Positions 12,101 through 22,714 of a DNA stretch of 64,000 bases are shown piece after piece. Origin of the DNA: Elymus sibiricus. Its lineage: Eukaryota > Streptophyta > Magnoliopsida > Poales > Poaceae. The stretch covers positions 121,990,485-122,054,484 of the forward strand of contig CM077664.1 in the NCBI GenBank assembly GCA_039707655.1, in the 5' to 3' direction. The number at the start of each line of letters is the position of its first letter. Within the stretch, counting starts at the first letter, position 1. The translations under genes were made by a program, and so were the position numbers. A model generated the notes under the pieces. The model made no database searches. It saw nothing but the letters and a program-made list of their open reading frames with translations, and was not told where the DNA came from.

Positions 12101-12440
12101 TGAAGGGGAATCCAAAGTTCCTTCGTCGTTTGTCCTTGAGTTTTTTTCTACGATCAACATAGACCCTATAATGCACCGTGTTCAAATTTGGTACTTTTCC
12201 GGGCTAATTTACTATATTTGGGCCGTTATGTGCATTTTCTAGGCATTAATGCACATAATTCAATTTCGCACAATCGGTCCATGAAAAAGTGCACAAAAAC
12301 GGTTTAGAAAATCATGCTTGTGATGTTTACTAAATTTGCATGCCTTTTAAAAGGAATGGGGAGAGATTTCAAGGACATGTGTGGCGAGAGTCAACCACAA
12401 ACGTGTCGTTTATTGGTTTTCCAATTCTAGAAAATTGATA
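9190..12440. repeat. Tandem array with a unit of about 505 bp inside the CACTA element
   Basis: Six copies can be followed by the shared anchor around GAATGCACCGTGTTCAAA, near 9289, 9797, 10658, 11161, 11666 and 12174. Within each run, spacing is 503-508 bp. The 860-bp gap between copies 2 and 3 holds an extra module (10214-10550), which returns after copy 6. Each unit has an imperfect inner inverted pattern and ATGGTGCCATGG palindromes. The many small open frames here repeat with the unit and show no codon constraint, so I do not call genes. Confidence 0.85.
10214..10550. repeat. First copy of a 340-bp module closing a run of 505-bp repeats
   Basis: This module starts with a TGATAAAATGGCAATTTGG-like sequence and ends near CCACACGGCTTTCATA. 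A second copy with the same start and end occurs at 12436-12766. Both follow a run of the 505-bp unit, so the array has a higher-order form: two units plus module, then four units plus module. Confidence 0.8.
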
Positions 12441-12766
12441 AATGGCAATTTGGACTTGAATTTACGGTGACCTTATCGTTTCGCGTCCAAACTATTTACA
12501 CGGTGAGCAAGCACCATCAGCCACTAGATTTAAATTTTTGCGCATTTCAAGACTCGTTTGATATACTTAAGCACTTTATAGCAATTACCTGACATTTAGC
12601 GCATACAAGTCAAATCCCAGCTACAGCTACACGGGTGTGATGGGAGGGATGTGGATTGCCGTTCGATTGTGGTGCATCCTACGGTGCACACGTGCGATCC
12701 GTGTGGCTGGGGTTCCGGCTAATCTGAACGCAATGCACAATAGGGTTAGCGCACACGGTTCTCATA
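12436..12766. repeat. Second copy of the 340-bp module
   Basis: It matches 10214-10550 with scattered differences and small indels. The shared segments include GTCCAAACTATTTACACGG and CAAATCCCAGCTACAGCTAC. It marks the right end of the large array. Confidence 0.8.
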
Positions 12767-12857
12767 GGCAATCAGATCTTGAGTGCTCTAAAAAACCACC
12801 GCACTATACGGTTGTCCGCCCACTCCGTCCCAGGGATCTCTCCAAGTGTCGTCGTCC

Positions 12858-13250
12858 ATGCCATCACGCCGCACACTAACTGGTAAGGAAGCGATGGCAT
12901 CCCGGCGTGCCGAGTTCATCGCCGCCCGCGACCGCACACTATCTGGTAAGGAAGCGATGGCATCCCGCCGCGCCGTGTTCATCGCCGCCCGCGACCGCAC
13001 ACCTATGTGGGCGGACTTTGAAGCTGCCATGGCTGAATGGGCGGTGGAGCAAGAGGAGGCCAAATCCGCACAGAAGAAGCGGAAAAGGCAAAAAGCACTC
13101 AAGAAAAGAGAGTCCCACTGCCGTAAGAAAGAAGCGGCCGCACGCGCTGCTGAGGAGAGCCGGGCGGAGATTCCAGCATGGTAGGCTGCCGCCGACAAGG
13201 CCGGTAAGGAGTACGACGGCGTCTGGGGCTGGCCAGCATGCGAGAAGTAG
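12858..13250 (+). pseudogene. Small basic coiled-coil protein in the CACTA element, broken by one TAG
   Basis: I do not recognise the family. From the ATG at 12858 the frame runs through two copies of a 21-residue repeat (GKEAMASRRAEFIAARDRT type, residues about 8-49). Next comes a lysine- and arginine-rich helix likely to form a coiled coil (residues about 60-108), then a TAG (13182-13184). The same frame stays open for 21 more codons, to a second TAG at 13248-13250, with plausible residues. CAG at the first site would restore one frame of 130 residues. The repeat plus charged helix suits a DNA-binding or assembly role, but that is a guess. Confidence 0.4.
12870..12995. repeat. Two 63-bp tandem copies within the coiled-coil frame
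   Basis: The copies start at 12870 and 12933 with CGCACACTAWCTGGTAAGG, and a partial third start lies at 12996. The period of 63 bp keeps the frame and duplicates 21 residues. Confidence 0.9.
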
Positions 13251-13917
13251 TTAGTGTGTGTGTGTCGACCGTACATTTGTTTAATTAATTATGAGAATCT
13301 ACTACTACTACTTAATGAAAGAGATTTTTAAATTTGCAGGCTGCGGCTCTAGATGCTGATAGATATTTTAAATTTTAGGAGACCACAAAACACACGGTTG
13401 CTATGGCGTACCGTGTGCGTTAATGATCCATAATTCGGTTAGAAAACATCGCACACGTACCATCACGACCGCCCGTGACCGATTTAATCAATATTTTGAA
13501 TACGGGATCCGCCAATTTTCTCTTTTCTCGCACACGAGTATATTACACGCTTCGTCTGCATTGTGTGTTTCGCCCGCGTAAGTTTCAAGTTTCGCAGCAA
13601 AATTTTCAGTAGGCGCGGGATTTCAGAATTTACCCCCCACCCCCATCCCCACCCATCATATTTCCACACTATCTCCCCACCCTCCCCCCTCCCGGCAGCT
13701 CAAACCGCCGCCGCCGCAACCACAGCTTCAACCACATCTACGTTCTGCCCGAGCCTCGTCGATCCAGTCAGGTAACCCACCGATCTCCATCACCGCCCCA
13801 GCCTGATTGCTTAGATGGCGCCTGCGAAACATCTTCATGCCTCCAAATCCACACCCCCTACTGCAGAGCATCACCGCGTAAGCGTAACCACATATCACGC
13901 GGGAGGTAGAGGAGCTG
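13251..13917 (+). promoter_or_regulatory. Upstream region of the plus-strand B3 gene
   Basis: It holds a few TGTGCG-type motifs (13385-13460), a CCCCCAC-rich stretch (13630-13690) and a GC-rich leader with several small upstream ATGs (for example 13815). No clear TATA box is seen. Promoter function is inferred from position only. Confidence 0.3.
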
Positions 13918-15984
13918 ATGGCGGTCGATGGTGCGGTGGCCGTTGTGCGTGTCGACCCGGAGGAACACCTCGCCTCCGCCGCCGCCGACTTGGTGCGGGC
14001 TCTGGCCCAGATGAAATTCCCCAGCAACTACCCCTCGGGATTTACCAAGTACGAACTGTCCAGTTCAATTTTACCAATACTAGTTGCAAGGGCTATGTTT
14101 TGTACGGTTGATGTATTAAGCCTGTTGTAGTTAACACGCCTAACCATTCTTAGCTATTTTCCCTACCTTTTTATAGACAACCGGGCCATTCTCTGCTCTA
14201 GCAGCACTTGCCTTGCAATGTTTAACTATGTCAATTTCATCAGTACCAGTTTCAATGGCTATATTAGGTTGTCTGTACTTAACACATGTCATGTTTATTT
14301 TAGTAATGTACACTGTCATGTTAAAGTATGAACTGCCCGGTTAAATTTCACCAATACCAGCTAGAAACTTACAATGCCTGGCTTAGGTTGTTGTCAAGCC
14401 TGTTGTAGCAAACAGTTCTATCCATTTTTAATCTATCCCTTTACTACCGTGCTACTCTACGCATTGAAGATATCACTAGAGATGCTGTCGTTTTATTACC
14501 ATTTTCTATTTTTTGGTGGATGTTAACCCTGTTGTACTTAACATGCCTTTCCATGTACTTACACAGGGCCACAATGGGAAATGTTGTTGTTTACCGTCGA
14601 GGTTAGTTCCATCCCAATGTCTTATAGTATTTTACATAATTTGTGCAATTGCAGTTTAGCTTATAGCATTTACATGCTTCTTGTAGGTACACATGTCAGC
14701 GGCACTGATCCACGCTTCAACCCGGAGGAACACCTCACCTCCGCCGCCGCCGACTTGGGGCGGGCTCTGGCCCAGATGAAGTGCCCCACCAACTACCCCT
14801 CGGGATTTACCAAGTAGGAACTGTCCAGTTCAATTTTACCAATACCTGTTGCAATGGCTATGTTTTGTACGGTTGATGTATTAAGCCTGTTGTAGTAAAC
14901 ACGCCTAACCATTCTTAGCTATTTTCCCTACATTTTTTATAGACAACTGGGCCATTCTCTGCTCTAGCAGCACTTGCCTTGCGATGTTTAACTCTGTCAA
15001 TTTCAATTTCATCAGTACCAGTTTCAATGGCTATATTAGGTTGTCTGTACTTAACACATGCCTTGTTTATTTCAATAATGTACACTGTCATGTTCAAGTA
15101 TGAACTGTCCAGTTCAATTTCACCAATACCAGCTAGAAACTTACAATGCCTGACTTAGGTTACTGTCAAGCCTGTTGTAGCAAACAGTTCTATATCCAGT
15201 TTTTAATCTGTCCCTTTACTACCGTGCTACTCTTCGCAATGGAGATATCACTAGAGATGCTGTCGTTTTATTACCATTTGCTATTTTTGGTGGATGTAGT
15301 TAACATGCCTTTCCATGTACTTACGTAGGGCCGCAATGGGCGATGCTGTTGTTTGCCATCGAGGTTAGCTGCATGCCATGTCTTATAGTTTTTTACATCA
15401 TTTGTGCAATTGAAGTTTAGCTTCTAACATTTACTGGTTGCTTGTAGGTACATATATCAGCGGTACTGATCCACGCTTCGACCCCTTTTGCGTATGGGGC
15501 AATTAGATATTCATGAACAAGCGTCAAGTGAGGAAACTAAGAAAGATTGTTAGGCGGAAGAGACGGGTGATAGGAATTAAACTCTTTATTTACACTTTAT
15601 CCAAGACAACAGTGAACTTTAGGATGGTAAGTAATCTGTTGCCTTTTCCCCCTGCCCACGATGAGTTACTCTATTAGACATGAATTTCTGAAAGTTTTCT
15701 CTTTTCAGTGGTTTCCGAAGCAATTTACTCATGATTACCTTGCAAACTACATGACCGGAGTGGAGGCAACTAAGGTTAAAGTATATAATTCATACTACCA
15801 TGATAATGGTCGAGAAGTCTTCCTAAAGGCGGTGAAGGATGGGAGGGCGATCGTCACAAGGGGTTGGACAAAAGTTGTGCGCGCCTTTGGCATGGAGGAG
15901 GGCACATTATGGGCATTCCGCTTCTGCAACACTATCGACAGCCAAAATGATTTACACTTCTCTCTTCACCTTTACCGCCTCTAA
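13918..15984 (+). pseudogene. B3-domain protein gene near the right end of the CACTA element, one in-frame TAG
   Basis: Exons 13918-14048, 15461-15626 and 15709-15984 join with GT-AG borders and matching phases into a frame of 190 positions. It is interrupted only by TAG at 15504-15506. The first exon gives an alanine-rich helix ending FPSNYPSGFT. The second gives NGTDPRFDPFCVWGN, the stop, and then a very basic helix (residues about 61-85). The last exon (about 91 residues) is a clear B3 domain: FPKQFTHDYLANYMTG, a VFLKAVKDGRAIVTRGWTKV segment, and a final LHFSLHLYRL strand. CAG in place of TAG would restore the whole frame. Alternatively an ATG at 15513 could start a 130-residue protein that keeps the B3 domain. 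Part of exon 1 is copied in a 765-bp tandem duplication inside intron 1, and that extra copy ends in a stop. Confidence 0.6.
13956..15485. repeat. 765-bp tandem duplication including an exon of the B3 gene
   Basis: The unit at 13956-14720 is repeated at 14721-15485. CCCGGAGGAACACCTC recurs at a distance of 765 bp, and CCACGCTTCRACCC recurs at 14711 and 15476. The copies differ by scattered substitutions and short indels. The duplicated exon portion (14721-14813) still reads open until TAG at its old splice donor. Confidence 0.9.
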
Positions 15985-16189
15985 ATATTGTGGTTCATCA
16001 TAGTTAATCTGCTGCCTAATTCTGTAATTACTGAACACATTGTACTGAGATTTTGATTTATGGATTGGTTGTTGAACCATTGTGATGAGAATATGAAAGA
16101 TTTAAATTCCACAGTATTCAAAATTTCAAACTTTCCAATTCGAATAATAAATTATAGGAAAAAATAAAATTAAACAGCAGGTATTAAAA
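15985..16189. other. AT-rich 3' flank of the B3 gene
   Basis: This is AT-rich sequence between the B3 stop codon and the right subterminal repeats. It probably holds the transcript end, but no strong poly(A) signal can be singled out. Confidence 0.35.
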
Positions 16190-16800
16190 CACCGTACACA
16201 CGGTTAGAAATAAAACAACGTGTGCGATGGTAAAATAAAGAACACACGGTTTTTTTCACAGAAAACGTGTGCGATACTCAGTGGTCGAACGCACGGTTTA
16301 TTCTCATACACGTGTGGGATTGCCATAAGTATTACACACGTTTCCGTATGATGTGCGTGTGCGATTCTTGGATAAAAAGAAGACAGTTCACAATTGGAGA
16401 CCGTGTGTGATAGGTATACCTATCACACACAGTTATGAAAATGGACACGTTGGTGATAGTAGAGACACCGCACACATTTTATATTTTTGAATTGTGTGTG
16501 ATAGTGTACGTATCGCAAACAGATCGGTAGAAATAAATGTTTGTGATATCCATCTTTTGCACACGTAGATATCTGCGATATCGTTTCGGATGTCTCGCGG
16601 ATCACAAACGTAGTGCCCGTGTCTAACGTGTGAGATAGTCCGCGACTTCGCATACGATTACTTTACGAAAATCGTCACCAGTGGGGCGCCCTATCGCAGA
16701 CGTTTTCTGGGTCGTGTGGGAAGACCCCCCCCCCTATCGCACACACAGGCAAGGCGATAGTTTAAAACTCTGTCGCGGAAAGGGGGTAAAAACCGTTTGT
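16190..16800. repeat. Right subterminal repeats of the CACTA element
   Basis: More than fifteen motifs of the type CGTGTGCGAT and ACACACGGTT alternate in both orientations, often as close inverted pairs such as GTGTGTGATAGGTATACCTATCACACAC (given here only as the site near 16400-16430). They mirror the motifs at 3-560. They are the expected landing sites for an element-encoded DNA-binding protein. Confidence 0.8.
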
Positions 16801-16825
16801 ATAACACATCACTGCACCAGTGTTA
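16801..16825. repeat. Right terminal sequence of the CACTA element and target duplication
   Basis: The terminus ends ACTGCACCAGTG at 16822. Its complement starts CACTGGTGCAGTG, in which CACTG and CAGTG are complementary arms around GTG, so the tip itself can fold back. TTA at 16823-16825 is the likely 3-bp target copy. Confidence 0.75.
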
Positions 16826-16849
16826 GCTCAACCTCTTACCTCGGTATTA

Positions 16850-19114
16850 TCAAGTATCAGGTGGTCGTGGATTTTCTCTGCTCACCGTACATAATCGTTT
16901 AGGTGGTGGCACATACTTAACCCTTGCTCCTGACTTCTTCGGGAAGTACTTGACTATTTCTTCCTCACAGATTCTAAAGGTTACCTTCCCTTCTGAGCAA
17001 TCTAGCGATGCACCTGCAGTATACAAAAATGGTCTACCAAGGATAATTGATAATTTTTCGTCTTCGGGCATGTCAAGAATAATAAAATCAGTAGGTATAA
17101 CATGCCCGTCCAATCTCAACGGAATGTTTTCAGCCATCCCCACTGGCTTCTTTATGGACTTATCTGCCATCTGCAAAGTTATGCCTGTGGGTATGTATTC
17201 AGATAAATTTAACTTGTGAAAAAGAGTTAGAGGCATCACACTTACCCCTGCTCCTACATCACAAAGAGCATTATTTATATCAAGATTTCCAATAGAACAA
17301 GATATCGTGGGTATACCTGGGTCTCCCAGTTTCTCTGGTATCTTGTTATCAAACGGATACTCCGTTATGATGGCAACGTGTTCCTTCAGAGTCATACTCC
17401 TTTTATTATTCACTACATCACGCATGAACTTAGAAAAAGTAGGAATCTTCAACATATCAGTAACATGCATTGACATTTTAAGATCAGCTATGGCTTGAAG
17501 AAAAGAAGAGTATAATGCATCATTTGAAGATGGTCTTACAACCTTAGGATAAGGAAGGGTTTTCTTAGTTTTACCTTTATCTTTCTCCTTCTCCTTACCT
17601 TTCTCTTTGTTTTTCGGTGCTTGACCACTAACCTTCTTGGTTGGATCAGGTGGTTGTTTATTTCTTTCCACCCTAGGTTCTTCCTCTTCTTCTGCTTCCG
17701 GAGTTTCTTCTTCATTGTTATTGCCATCAGTTGTTTCTGCATCAGAGTCAACTTCTTTTTCCACTTCTGCTTGATGGACCTGTTCTTCAGGTTCTTCTTC
17801 ACCAAAGAGCAATTCTCTATTTTCTTGAGTTTGGCTTTGGCTCTCTATTCTTCTTTGTTCTTGCTCTCTTTCATACCAATCCGGGCCCTTGGGATCCTGC
17901 GTTCTCTTACCACTACGAGTAGATATTTCATTAGTAGAAACAGGATTATCTAATTGAGCAAGAATCAAAGCTTGAGTCTCAGAGATTTGAATACATTGAT
18001 TCTCTATCATACGAGAGTGTTTATCAAGATTCTTTACCGCTTGGCTTAACCCATCTACTTCTCGTGAGAGATATGCTATTACCTTTTAATTATGATAAAT
18101 ACATCTTCGAAAGTCTGTGTTGAAGTCATCTTGATGGAATTTAAACTTGTTCATCGTATCTTGAAGCTCATCCTCCTGGCGATAAATACTGAATATATCC
18201 ACTTTTTCATTGATAACTTGTTCAACAGACTTACCTTTCTCTTGAGTAACTTTCTTGAATTCTTCCATGTCTTCAATATGGTATACCTTTCCAATTGGTT
18301 TGATAGGTTCTTCAATATTCCATTGCTCGTGTGCGGACACAACCTTCTCAATATGTTCTTTCCCTTCTTCTATGGTCAATGACATAAATTGTCCACCTGC
18401 ACTTAGATCAAGAATGGATTTTGATTCATCATTAATTCCATGATAAAACATATGTAGTATAACATATTTAGCATAACCATGGTTAGGACATAATGTTAAA
18501 AATTTGGAGTATCTCTCCCAAGCCTTATATAGTGTTTCACCATCTTCTTGGACAAATGAAGTGAGGTTTCTCCTCAATTTAGTAATCTTAGAGCTTGGAA
18601 GGAATTTAGCCATAAATTTTTCAGCACACATAATCCAGCTGCTTATACTGTCTGGAGGCAATCGATTATACCACTTCTCAGCATCATCCTTTAGAGAAAA
18701 CCTAAAGAGTCTCAATAGCACAAATTCCCGTGAAACATCTTTTATCTTAAATGTCCCACATAAAGTATCAAACATCATCAAATGTGCTTGAGGATCTTCC
18801 TCTTCAGTTCCTGCAAAAGCATGGTTTCTTACTTCTGTAATAAGATCACAGTCAATCGAATACTCTTGAGCATAATTAGTAGGATAAACTATAGGAGATC
18901 TAGAAACAAGTACTGGAGCACAATGATCCCTAATAGTCTTATTGGGCTTTTAAGTAATCGTCATTCCCGCAAACAAAGTGTTAAACTCAACTGTCTCACT
19001 ATTTTTGTATTTTTCTATTAATGAAGCTTGCTGCTCCTGAGAAAAACGAGTAATGTAATCTGGTAAATACGTTCTCCCTGAACGAGTAGATCCCCTGTGA
19101 GTTACAGGAAGCAT
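16850..19114 (-). pseudogene. gag-protease frame of the Athila-type element, with two TAA stops
   Basis: One frame runs from ATG (19112-19114) to TGA near 16850, about 755 codons, broken by TAA at 18950-18952 and TAA at 18086-18088. Order: N-terminus (MLPVTHRGSTRSGRTYLP), gag capsid region (around WYNRLPPDSISSW and FLPSSKITKLRRNL), an acidic-then-lysine-rich linker (17530-17800), and a retropepsin domain. The retropepsin has ALCDVGAGVSVMPL as the active-site stretch and SIILGRPFL as the second motif. Athila proteases usually read D-L/T-G-A at the active site. Here it is DVGA, with the aspartate present. Both stops would be removed by CAA, giving one C-to-T change each. No reverse transcriptase follows because the CACTA element begins 28 bp beyond the stop. 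Confidence 0.85.
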
Positions 19115-19170
19115 CTACAATAACAATACCTGCAAAAACAGTTACAAAACAAATACTCTGCTCTTAGCTT

Positions 19171-19186
19171 CCTGGCAACGGCGCCA
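19171..19186 (-). promoter_or_regulatory. Primer-binding site, tRNA-Asp type
   Basis: The minus strand reads TGGCGCCGTTGCCAGG, complementary to the 3' end of plant tRNA-Asp except for one position near its inner end. Five bases separate it from the LTR end at 19192. Confidence 0.85.
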
Positions 19187-19191
19187 GAAAA

Positions 19192-20650
19192 TGCCTTGGT
19201 ACCTGCAGACCAAACAGGGTAGTGTAGCACTTTCGCGGAAGCATCCCAATGAGTAATCATCCCAACAAAGAGCGGAGGAGAGTATTTATGGAGGCGTTTC
19301 TGTCACACACAAGGTGTCACAGTTCTTGTGTGAAGTACTGCTTGAGCTTCTGCAAATACTATTACTGTTCTGGGTAAACGATAAAACAAATATGCTAATA
19401 TAAAGAGGATTGAAGGTGTCTACTAAATAACTATTGAAAGTAAATAACAAGAACTAAAATGTAAATGGTGTTGCCTGTAATGAAGAGATTAGGTTCGGAG
19501 AGATTTCAGTTCATGGTAAGAATATATGAATTGTGCCAGTGCGACGGTAATACCAGTTACCTTGTATTGTACTCATAGTATTTGATATAAACTTTCTGTA
19601 GGCGGTTCTCCCTATGGTCATGAAACTCCTCCACTAGGGGTTACATTTCATTCTATGGTCCTGCTTCTCCGTTGCCACAGAGTGGTCGTTTCCACAATTA
19701 AGGTCATAAGACCGGAACCAAGCATTAAGTTCAATGGATCACCATTATCTCATATTGTCTTCGGTTCTCATAGATATCTCCACCTATCGCGTCAGAGGTC
19801 ACAGAGTTCCTAAACAATACGTGTTACCTGTGTAGGTCTTGAGATCATGTTGCCTGGGCCCTTAAATTGGACAACACGCATATAGTTCACCACAGTATAA
19901 CAACATACTAAATAGATCATACTACTACGAATTCAAATGACGACATATAGAATAGGCACATATCAATCTTACCGCTTACCTACATCTCCCACACCTAGGG
20001 GAATTACTCACACATCATAAGAGGGGAATCAATCACATCAAAGAGAAAAACCATGAAAACCATATCGATAATATTGAGGGGATCCACAATGAGATGAAAT
20101 GGTGCCCAAATAGTCTTGATCTCAGATGAGATGGAGTTGAGATTACAAGTTCCAATCCCTCTTACAATTGTGAAGGAGGTGATGATGATGATGGAGATGA
20201 AAGAACGAAAAACTATGATGGTCCTCGTGAGTTCTTCAGATCCTCCCCTCTCTTGTTCTGGATGGTGTGGTGGCGGCTAGGGTTCTCTTCTCCCTGTGGT
20301 CCCTTCATGAAAGTTGCTTGTATAGATGAGGAGGAGATGTGGGCACTCCAAACAACCGCTCAAACGAGTGCGTGCGGTCGTATGGAACGCCGTCTTTCAC
20401 CCTGATGTGCCTGTTGACAATGCTCTCTTCAGGAAAGTTGCTCCAATTGGCTTGATTTGCAGCAATCTCCTTTGGTTTCCTTCCATATATGATATTTCCT
20501 GCCATCCAAAGGACAAAGTAGATTTTCTTCTCTTTTGTTGGATTAGCGCTAGAAATATCCGAAGAATAACAAAAATCCAATGAAACCAAATGGAAATATC
20601 TATGAAAAACATTGCAAATTCTCGAGCCATCAGTGCGGGATACCCTTTCT
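19192..20650 (-). repeat. 5' LTR of the minus-strand Athila-type element
   Basis: On the plus strand it begins TGCCTTGGTACC, so on its own strand it ends GGTACCAAGGCA. It contains the ACGGCGTTCCATACGACCG motif (20345-20395) that recurs in the plus-strand relative at 22979-23030. The outer boundary is approximate. Confidence 0.7.
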
Positions 20651-21312
20651 TGTTCCAATACCGGATCAATAAAAAGGAGATATCAATAGACTTGTTAAAT
20701 CTCACGTCTCAGAGCTTGGAATTTTTGTCTATAGTTGGGAGCTTTGCCACTAATTTTTCAGGGATGAATTTTTTTTCTAAGGAAGAAACTGGCATAGCTG
20801 CCAACAGAATCAAAGACGGCGTTCCAAACGACCGCGAGCGCCCATTTGGGCGGTCGTATGGAAAAGAGACGGAGGAGCCGTGGGAGACAGAGATGAAGAC
20901 GGTGTACCATACGGGCGTAGGCGCTCACTTGAGCGGTCGTTTGGGATGCCCTTGGCGAACGCTGTGAGAACAGAATCAAAGACGGTGTTCCTGACGACCG
21001 GACGCACCCATCTGCGGCAGGTAAAAAAAGGAAGAAGAGATCCAGCAGCAGGTCAAACGACCGGCCATACGAGCGCAAGCGCCCGCAAGGAAGGTCGTCG
21101 TTGATCCGACTGGCACAATTCTTTCCCGATTTCATTTTGATTTCTTTTTAACTAACTTTTTATCTCATATCTCGTGATTACCTATAGGATTAGCCTTTAT
21201 AAAAAGGAGGAAGGGACGTCCATAAACCTAAAACCATCTAGGCTCTCATCTTCTTTGCTTCCCATCTCCTCCAAAAAGCTGTTAGTTGCGGGTAACAAGC
21301 ACGATCACCGCC

Positions 21313-21900
21313 ATGAGCAACAAGACCTCGTCCACCCATGCTCGCATCATCCCCTTCCCCAACTTGGATGATGTTGAGCCCTCAGGATGGGAAGACCTGA
21401 GAAAGCTTAGCATCAAGGAAGAACCTCGTCAGGAGAAGGAGGATATGGAGGAGAAGGTCGAGGTGGTGGAGATCGAGGAGGAAGAACAAGCAAAAGAGGG
21501 AGATGATGACACTATTCCAGATGGGTATCCTCCTAATCCCTATCAATTCAATATCCGCGGATCTATTCCGTTATTTCCTCTGGGGCCTCCTCAATCTGAG
21601 TGGGGAAAGGAGCCACCAACCCTAGAGGAGATGAAAGAAAAGATTCGGGAGTTGGAGGAAGTTTCCAAGGCTTGTGTTAATGTGATCGGAGATGGGATTG
21701 ATTCTTACTGGTTGATGAGCAAGGATTTGGAAGCAAGAGTAGATGGTCTTTTCCATAAAATCAGGCTTATGATTGATACTGTTAACAACAACACTGCACA
21801 ACTTGAGTTTTTGACCCAAGTTGTAGATGATCAGCAAGCTGTGATCGAGGAACTGAAGAACAAGCCTAAGAGCATCTGCGCTGCCTTACAGGGATTCTAG
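21313..21900 (+). CDS. Extra 3' reading frame of the Athila-type element
   Basis: From ATG at 21313 to TAG at 21898-21900, 195 residues, starting MSNKTSSTHARIIPFPN. The first third is acidic (runs of E around residues 40-60). The C-terminal half (residues about 110-195) has heptad-like spacing of L, I and V and is likely a coiled coil. It sits between the missing pol and the polypurine tract, where Athila elements carry a third frame sometimes described as env-like. I see no signal peptide and no membrane segment, so an envelope role is not supported here. No stop or frameshift breaks it. Confidence 0.6.
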   Translation: MSNKTSSTHARIIPFPNLDDVEPSGWEDLRKLSIKEEPRQEKEDMEEKVEVVEIEEEEQAKEGDDDTIPDGYPPNPYQFNIRGSIPLFPLGPPQSEWGKEPPTLEEMKEKIRELEEVSKACVNVIGDGIDSYWLMSKDLEARVDGLFHKIRLMIDTVNNNTAQLEFLTQVVDDQQAVIEELKNKPKSICAALQGF

Positions 21901-21947
21901 GAGTGAGCATGAAACGCTTTGTGCCTGGATCTCCCCGGCTTGATTGT

Positions 21948-21960
21948 AAGCTTGGGGGAG
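21948..21960 (+). promoter_or_regulatory. Upstream copy of the polypurine tract
   Basis: AAGCTTGGGGGAG here is identical to the 13-mer next to the 3' LTR (22715-22727), 767 bp further on. It follows the stop of the 195-residue frame by 47 bp. It may serve as a second plus-strand priming site. Confidence 0.6.
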
Positions 21961-22714
21961 ATTCACGTGCACTTTGTATCTTTACCCTTTCTGCATTTAC
22001 TTTTCCGTGAGATTAGAGAATAAGCTTTACTTTCAATAAGGCTGAACTATCAATTTTTCCTCTTGAATAAGGAATGATCCCTTCCAATGAGTTTAGGGAT
22101 ACCTTGATGTGTGAGATCATTACTTTTGTTTGAAGAACGTGCTTGATAGTTGTTGTGATCTAAATAGTAGTGCATATTTACTTACATGATGATTATAAGT
22201 CCCCCACATCTTAGTTGTATAAATTTTTGAAGGGAGATAAAACAACTATATATGCTAGCTCATTGAAGGGTTCAACTTACTTAAGTGCAAGCAAACAAAT
22301 TAATCCTCTGCTAAAATACCTTTGGAAATGAAGTCTCTCTGAGAATAAGGCTGGCTTACACTTAAAGTTTCATTGAGCCTTCAGTATGATTCAATGAGGA
22401 GAGACTGAACCCTTTGTGATAAAAACTTTTTACAAGAAAAATGAGGGAAAAAGAAACCATTTGCCCGGTTGAAACAACAATGAACTAGGATATGAAGTTG
22501 TTACTTGTCCTCAGTAAAATTAAATGACAAGATGTGGATGCCTGCATGATCATTACCAGAGTAAGTATGGGCTATTGTTTGCCACATATACGCATCAACA
22601 AACATTCCTCTTGGGAGTAATGGACTCATACCTTTTGATATCTGTATCTTATAAACACAAGGGTGACCTCGTTCTTTACAAGCCACGACACTTGCTCAGG
22701 GACGAGCAAGACTT

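Larger units (their letters stand above)
1..16822. mobile_element. CACTA-type DNA transposon, left end outside the window, apparently non-autonomous
   Basis: Seen: the right end reads, on the minus strand, CACTGGTGCAGTGATGTG, and is followed by TTA (16823-16825), a possible 3-bp target duplication. Both ends carry dense short repeats built on TGTGTGCGAT or its complement (3-560 and 16190-16800). Established: CACTA elements end in CACTR, duplicate 3 bp and carry subterminal repeats bound by their own protein. The element interrupts the protease region of a minus-strand Athila-type element whose reading frame ends 28 bp to the right. Inside are two B3-domain genes, an exonuclease-like gene fragment, two small GC-rich open frames, large tandem repeats and a nested solo LTR. 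I found no tnp2-type transposase frame in 16.8 kb, so this copy probably depends on another element. The left end and the left copy of the duplication cannot be checked here. Confidence 0.85.
16823..20650 (-). mobile_element. Athila-type gypsy retrotransposon, minus strand, 5' part only
   Basis: Order on the minus strand: LTR (from about 20650 down to 19192), primer-binding site (19171-19186), gag and protease (19114-16850), then the CACTA insertion. Reverse transcriptase, integrase and the 3' LTR must lie left of the window, beyond the CACTA element. The gag and protease match the Athila lineage of Ty3/gypsy elements. The outer end of the LTR is not resolved. By comparison with the plus-strand relative (motif offset about 250 bp from the LTR start) it is near 20650, but it could reach 20810. 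Confidence 0.8.

Noticed and set aside
9642..12242. Series of similar small frames (MSLYTLFINRTITKG type) in the 505-bp array
   Set aside because: They recur because the DNA unit recurs. Substitutions fall evenly on all codon positions and indels break them, so there is no sign of coding.
17536..17953. Plus-strand hydrophobic frame, phenylalanine-rich, looking like a membrane protein
   Set aside because: It is the reverse of the lysine- and glutamate-rich linker of the Athila gag, where AAG and GAA give TTC and CTT.
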